A DNA stretch of 64,000 nt from Spongilla lacustris. Taxonomy: Eukaryota > Porifera > Demospongiae > Spongillida > Spongillidae. The stretch lies in NCBI GenBank assembly GCA_949361645.1, contig OX442422.1, forward strand, positions 5,207,642-5,271,641. The letters run 5' to 3'. Under the pieces are notes generated by a model, which was given only the letters and a program-made list of their open reading frames with translations, made no database searches and was not told where the DNA came from. The position numbers and the translations under genes were made by a program. Below are positions 60,047 to 64,000 of this stretch, piece by piece; the stretch's first letter is position 1, and each line of letters opens with the position of its first letter.

Positions 60047-60524
60047 TCAATGGACCCTTTGCATGAAAGATCGGAAGTACGATAAACGTCACGTCTGGAG
60101 TAAAAGCCACAGCGGTTGCCTAGAGACATTGTGTCACGTTCGCGGACCTTTGCGTAATAAAATGGCAACGCTCGTAGTCATTCCTTCCCGCTCGGACGGT
60201 GATCCTTCGGCCGATCCAGTTCCTGATCAAACTCTGCTGCCAACAGTAAGCTTGACCGAGTCTGACATACCCGGAGCCTTTTTAAATGGATGGCTTTAAA
60301 AAGGCTCTGGGTATGTCAGAATCGGTCAAACTTACTGTTGGCAGCATAGTTTGATCAGGAACTGGATCGTCCGAAGGATCAATGTCTGAGCAGACTCCGA
60401 GCGTTGCCATTTTATTACGCAAAGGTCCGCAGACGTGACACAATGTCTCTAGGCAACCGCTGTGGTTTTTACTCCAGACGTGACGTTTATCGTACTTCCG
60501 ATCTTTCATGCAAAGGGCCATTGG
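60047..60524. repeat. Inverted duplication of a first exon (arms about 235 bp, 8-bp spacer)
   Basis: The two halves are diverged reverse complements about centre 60290; GAGCCTTTTTAAA at 60274-60286 pairs with 60295-60307. Each half, read inward, encodes the same start on opposite strands: MATLVVIPSRSDGDPSADPV (plus, ATG at about 60162) and MATLGVCSDIDPSDDPVPDQ (minus). Both continue to LLPT or MLPT before a GTAAG donor. The preceding block, with CMKDRKYDKRHVWSK in frame, is kept too. Two convergent copies of one promoter plus first exon are the simplest reading. Confidence 0.8.
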
Positions 60525-60779
60525 CAGGCAAGGTCACTCCATAGCAGTCTCGTTTCCAGACCCAATATCTGCTACGAGGTTAAGTCCTGTACTCATTTCT
60601 ATCCAGCTCCGCCGGAATTTTGGCTAGGGTATACAAGAAGGATGAACAGCCATAAACGTATTCGGCAGTAGGCCTGAGATGTGTGTGTTTGTTATGCTGT
60701 GTGTTTGTTATGCCGTGTGTTCTACTTTTTTATGATTGAGCGGCTGGAAGGAAATGCACATGCACCCACACCCAAATGC
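60525..60779. other. Spacer
   Basis: No gene seen; leads into the CA-rich microsatellite. Confidence 0.4.
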
Positions 60780-60828
60780 AAATACCATGCACGCAAATAC
60801 ACACACACACACACACATGTACATGCAA

Positions 60829-60866
<38 letters not shown>

Positions 60867-61065
60867 GCATGCAAATACACACACACATACATACACACAC
60901 ATGTACATGCAAATACACACACACACATGTACATGCAAATACACACACATACGCACACATGTACATGCAAATACACACACACACATACACACATACACAC
61001 ATACACAAACACATACACACACATACACACACACATACACACTCACACATACACACACTTGACAC
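60780..61065. repeat. CA microsatellite with interspersed ACATGTACATGCAAAT units
   Basis: (AC)n runs alternate five or so times with a 16-17-bp unit ACATGTACATGCAAATAC, making a compound minisatellite. Long open frames exist on both strands in all phases because the repeat lacks stops; none is a gene. Confidence 0.95.
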
Positions 61066-61521
61066 AGGACTTGCATGGGCATGCATACATGCACCTGTCT
61101 ATCTACTTTACTCCTACAAATACTAAAGCAATGGCACAAAAAAGGATGCCATGATGCAGCTCTGATCTGTCATCAATGAACAGATCGATGGTCAATGGCA
61201 TGAAGCCTAGTGATCATGACTCATACACAATGGCAAAGATGCTGGATAGAAACTACAAGTATGTACTAGTCCTGAGGGCCATGCATGTGAAACGTTTACA
61301 TAACAGCCATAACTAATGACCACATGCCACCACCCTAATTAAATAGGTGACCACAAAGATTTTGGGTCAGCTACATTCTCTGTTAGTACATGTAATACCT
61401 TCTGAACTTTCCACATTTATCACACACATACACAACCAATACATAACCAAATAAATATAAATGCCACACCACAACTGTTACATTACCTATTACATACATC
61501 TGCAGAGCCATGTACATATAG
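61066..61521. other. Intergenic, nothing recognised
   Basis: AT-rich sequence. It may include the 3' UTR of the minus-strand exon at 61522. Confidence 0.4.
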
Positions 61522-61689
61522 CTAGACCACATAAAGCCTTCCATTTGAGTTGTTGCTGAAGTTTTTCACCAGGTGCATGTTGGAAGGGTGGCTGGCACAG
61601 TCCATGAGATGCAAAACTTTGTGTCCAGTCCCTGGTCCATACCAGGTGGTCATGTAGGTAAGCCTCCTCTCCTGGCAGACAACTGGTGT
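61522..61689 (-). CDS. Possible 3'-terminal exon, unrecognised
   Basis: Minus strand: acceptor ACATAGCACAG, then 55 codons and TAG reading TPVVCQERRLTYMTTWYGPG, TGHKVLHLMDCASHPSNMHL, VKNFSNNSNGRLYVV. Phase 0 start, balanced composition with Trp, Cys and His, and no repeats argue for coding sequence. Family unknown; no upstream exon recognised between here and the minisatellite. Confidence 0.35.
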   Translation of the reverse strand, partial: TPVVCQERRLTYMTTWYGPGTGHKVLHLMDCASHPSNMHLVKNFSNNSNGRLYVV

Positions 61690-61960
61690 CTGTGCTATGT
61701 GTACAACCAAACCAAGGAGTTTTTCTAACCAAACTAATAAAGGTGGACACCACAGGATGTGACAATTGTAGCCACTTTAAACAATTATTCTTTGGTCCTA
61801 CATCTACATGCATGTAACACGTAGATCTATCTCCTTCTAACTGTACCCTACATCAGAAACCTTTAAACTTAATTTGATTCATATCCCAGTGGCTGCCTCT
61901 GGGATGTGCTATCAAATTCCTCATCTCTAGGGAGAAGGCCCTACATGTATTATCTTTTCC
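61690..61960. other. Spacer before the minisatellite
   Basis: No feature recognised. May contain an intron of the minus-strand exon. Confidence 0.35.
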
Positions 61961-62290
61961 CAACTGTTCCACAAGGATATCTCCCATCCACCTTCACAAG
62001 GCACTCTCTCCTCTACCTCCACAAGGCTATCTCACAAGGCTACCTCCCTCCACCTTCACAAAACTACCTCCCTCCACCTTCACAAAACTACCTCCCTCCA
62101 CCTTCACAAAACTACCTCCCTCCACCTTCACAAAACTACCTCCCTCCACCTTCACAAGGCTACCTCCCTCCACCTTCACAAAACTACCTCCCTCCACCTT
62201 CACAAAACTACCTCCCTCCACCTTCACAAAACTACCTCCCTCCACCTTCACAAAACTACCTCCCTCCACCTTCACAAGGCTGTCACCCTT
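61961..62290. repeat. 24-bp minisatellite (CTACCTCCCTCCACCTTCAC)
   Basis: About eleven to twelve units of 24 bp, CTACCTCCCTCCACCTTCAC plus AAAA or AAGG. Because 24 is a multiple of three, the plus frame gives repeating YLPPPSQN and the minus frame KVEGGSFV. Unit variants AAAA and AAGG alternate in blocks of four to five. I see no start, splice or flanking domain that would make it a gene, so I treat it as a repeat. Confidence 0.85.
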
Positions 62291-64000
62291 TCCACCTTCC
62301 CCATGTGGATATAGTAAAAAAGTAGGTTGTTACCGCATGTATTCCTCACGTGATATATCCTTATAAGGTTCGTCTCTGTGGAACGGTTTTTTTTTGCTGT
62401 ATTGGTAGTTTTCATTCTGCAGAGATGAAAAAATATATAGACACGCACAGATACAGATATGTAAGTACTATTAGTTGCAACAAAAAAATAGAACAAAAAT
62501 ATGGCGTCAGGTTTGCACGTATAAGGACATGCCCATCCTTACAAATATTAATGAAGGTAGAGCAGGTGCAAAAATGTGGCTTTGCTATAGGGATTACATC
62601 CACGAACTCCTTGTGGTAGAATTGGCAATATAGGTGAGTAAGCCGGAATCGAATCGTTTAAAACCAACGCAACCAAAACAAGCCGTTGTAGAATCCATGT
62701 ACATGTACATATAGGTAGCTAAAACACTCCAAACATGATCGCGCCCTACAGCTAGGGCTTAAAAAGAATGTTGGAGCAGCCGAGTAGGCCTACTACCAAA
62801 AAAAAGTACAATCGCATCTATATTGCCACCCATGCACACGCACAACAGTCGAAATCAGACGCACATGTGTAACAAGCTATCAAGTATCGAACGTTCGTTG
62901 CTAGGATTCATACCGTGGTCGGTGATTTGTGTCTTCTTGTTTGAAAACCTTCATCGCGGCAGGGCACGCACGCGGCGTTTGTCGATTTATTATTGAATAT
63001 TGGTATTTACAAAGACATATGAACCTTAATGATAAAAGTGATCAGGGAAGCGAGGGTAAAAGGGTCATGAACGCTAGAATATGTCACACTCCAGCCCTAA
63101 TGGTTTTACTAACAGCAGTTAGTCTTTCCTTTTTGATATCTAGCTTGGATTTTCGTCAGGAAGCATAAATGTCTTGAAAAACCCTCATTTTAAAAATCAA
63201 ATTCCATACATGTCTATGGAAACACTGAAATTCTGATGAGGAAGCGTCAGGAAGAGGGCTAATTTTTTTGTTTAACGACAGAGGTATACCTTATGATCCT
63301 CTTCATCATAAAATTCTTTTTCCTTGTCATGGGCATCTTTTCCTGAGTGACAGTGATCAAAAGAGTGTCATCCTCCATACATTTCAATGGACGCGTGCAC
63401 GGTAATGAAACGGGAAAAACGTCATAACGCGTCAGGAATTAGTAATGAAGGCATCCAATTTCTGGCCATGATTCCCCCTATAGCTGCGCCTTAATTCATC
63501 GATCGCAGCCAATAAATTTATTCTTGTTAGTAGCATTTATAGACTTTATGAAATACAAGCAGGCGCTTATCGGGGCGGGGTAAGCGGAGCCACCTTTCCC
63601 GGGCCTCAAGGTATAATAGGAGACTCGTGCATGGTCCAAAATTGTATTGTATTATGATAAAACTGTGGAATGTAGTTTAAACGTACATGTAAAGCGGCGT
63701 AGAACGCAGGCTGCTACATACATGTACGCATGCAGCATGCGCAGTACTAGTGTAACGAGCTCGAGGCACCACTTATTAGCATATTTGGCCAAACGCAAGG
63801 GGGACCGTATTCGTATGGGCTAAATATAACATAACCTTATGAGGCCTCAAACTCTCTGTTAGGGGGAGGAGGGTACCTTGGGGCGTGTGGCAGTTCTCAC
63901 CAGCTGGCACTTTTAGTATATGTCTGTTTCATTTTTCAGACTGAATTTGACTGATGCGCAGTCCAGCCGATTTACATATCAATACAGTCCGTGTAACACA
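62291..64000. other. Intergenic, no supported gene
   Basis: Short open frames (for example 62929-63168, plus) have no recognisable domain. Nothing else stands out except ACATGTAC words near 62700 and 63720. Confidence 0.45.

Noticed and set aside
60681..61154. Long open frames on both strands (100-157 codons)
   Set aside because: They are translations of the CA microsatellite, which has no stops in any phase.
60780..62290. CRISPR-like array
   Set aside because: The repeats are contiguous tandem units without unique spacers, and the genome is eukaryotic.
61906..62325. 139-codon YLPPPSQN repeat protein
   Set aside because: A 24-bp minisatellite is automatically open in frame; no start context, exon partner or flanking domain was found.

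Overview
The window reads as a piece of animal nuclear genome. It is AT-rich, its genes are split by GT-AG introns (many only 58-200 bp), and the proteins belong to animal families: an SH2B adaptor, a DRAM/TMEM150 membrane protein, a THAP protein, a 7TM receptor and ankyrin repeats. Short introns, abundant palindromic ACATGTAC words, scattered poly-G/poly-C runs and many decayed transposons suggest an early-branching marine invertebrate, most likely a demosponge. That is inference; no rRNA, mitochondrial or other species marker is present.

Layout. 1.4-4.1 kb (-): a complete six-exon SH2B-family adaptor (689 aa by my splice model). 4.3-8.4 kb: rearranged copia gag debris and foldback repeats. 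8.7-9.4 kb (-): an intronless gene that looks like a GIY-YIG (T5orf172-like) plus RAMA-like fusion. 12.5-12.9 kb (+): a THAP-domain gene start with a 58-bp intron. 15.4-16.4 kb (-): a single-exon 7TM receptor. 17.3-24.2 kb (-): a complete five-exon DRAM/TMEM150-family gene (222 aa).

24.8-32.4 kb: a lysine/arginine-rich repeat ORF, a perfect 126-bp-arm hairpin, an ankyrin exon split by a 1,459-bp hAT-like element with an 8-bp target duplication, and a multi-exon Ulp1/C48-protease-like gene (+). 33.2-42.1 kb: a direct segmental duplication. Copy A has been hit by two inverted-repeat elements. One of them (34,786-36,478) carries a decayed gypsy-type integrase between long terminal inverted repeats and a CCGG target duplication, and copy B supplies the empty site. 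43.0-43.5 kb: a broken extracellular-looking gene.

47.2-48.3 kb: a second hAT-like element with an 8-bp target duplication. 48.5-52.4 kb: a composite element bounded by GTTCGCCAC-rich ends. It holds a non-LTR retrotransposon tail (+) and a fragment resembling the N-terminal region of RAG1 (-). 53.0-53.2 kb: a probable terminal exon. 53.3-55.8 kb: a GC-richer tandem satellite. 56.2-58.5 kb: a transposase-like gene between 423-bp near-identical direct repeats, abutting a gypsy PBS/gag start. 60.0-60.5 kb: an inverted duplication of a first exon. 60.8-62.3 kb: microsatellite and minisatellite.

The genes are independent single-gene units rather than operons. All splice models were made by eye from phase, GT/AG and family motifs; no alignment or transcript search was run.
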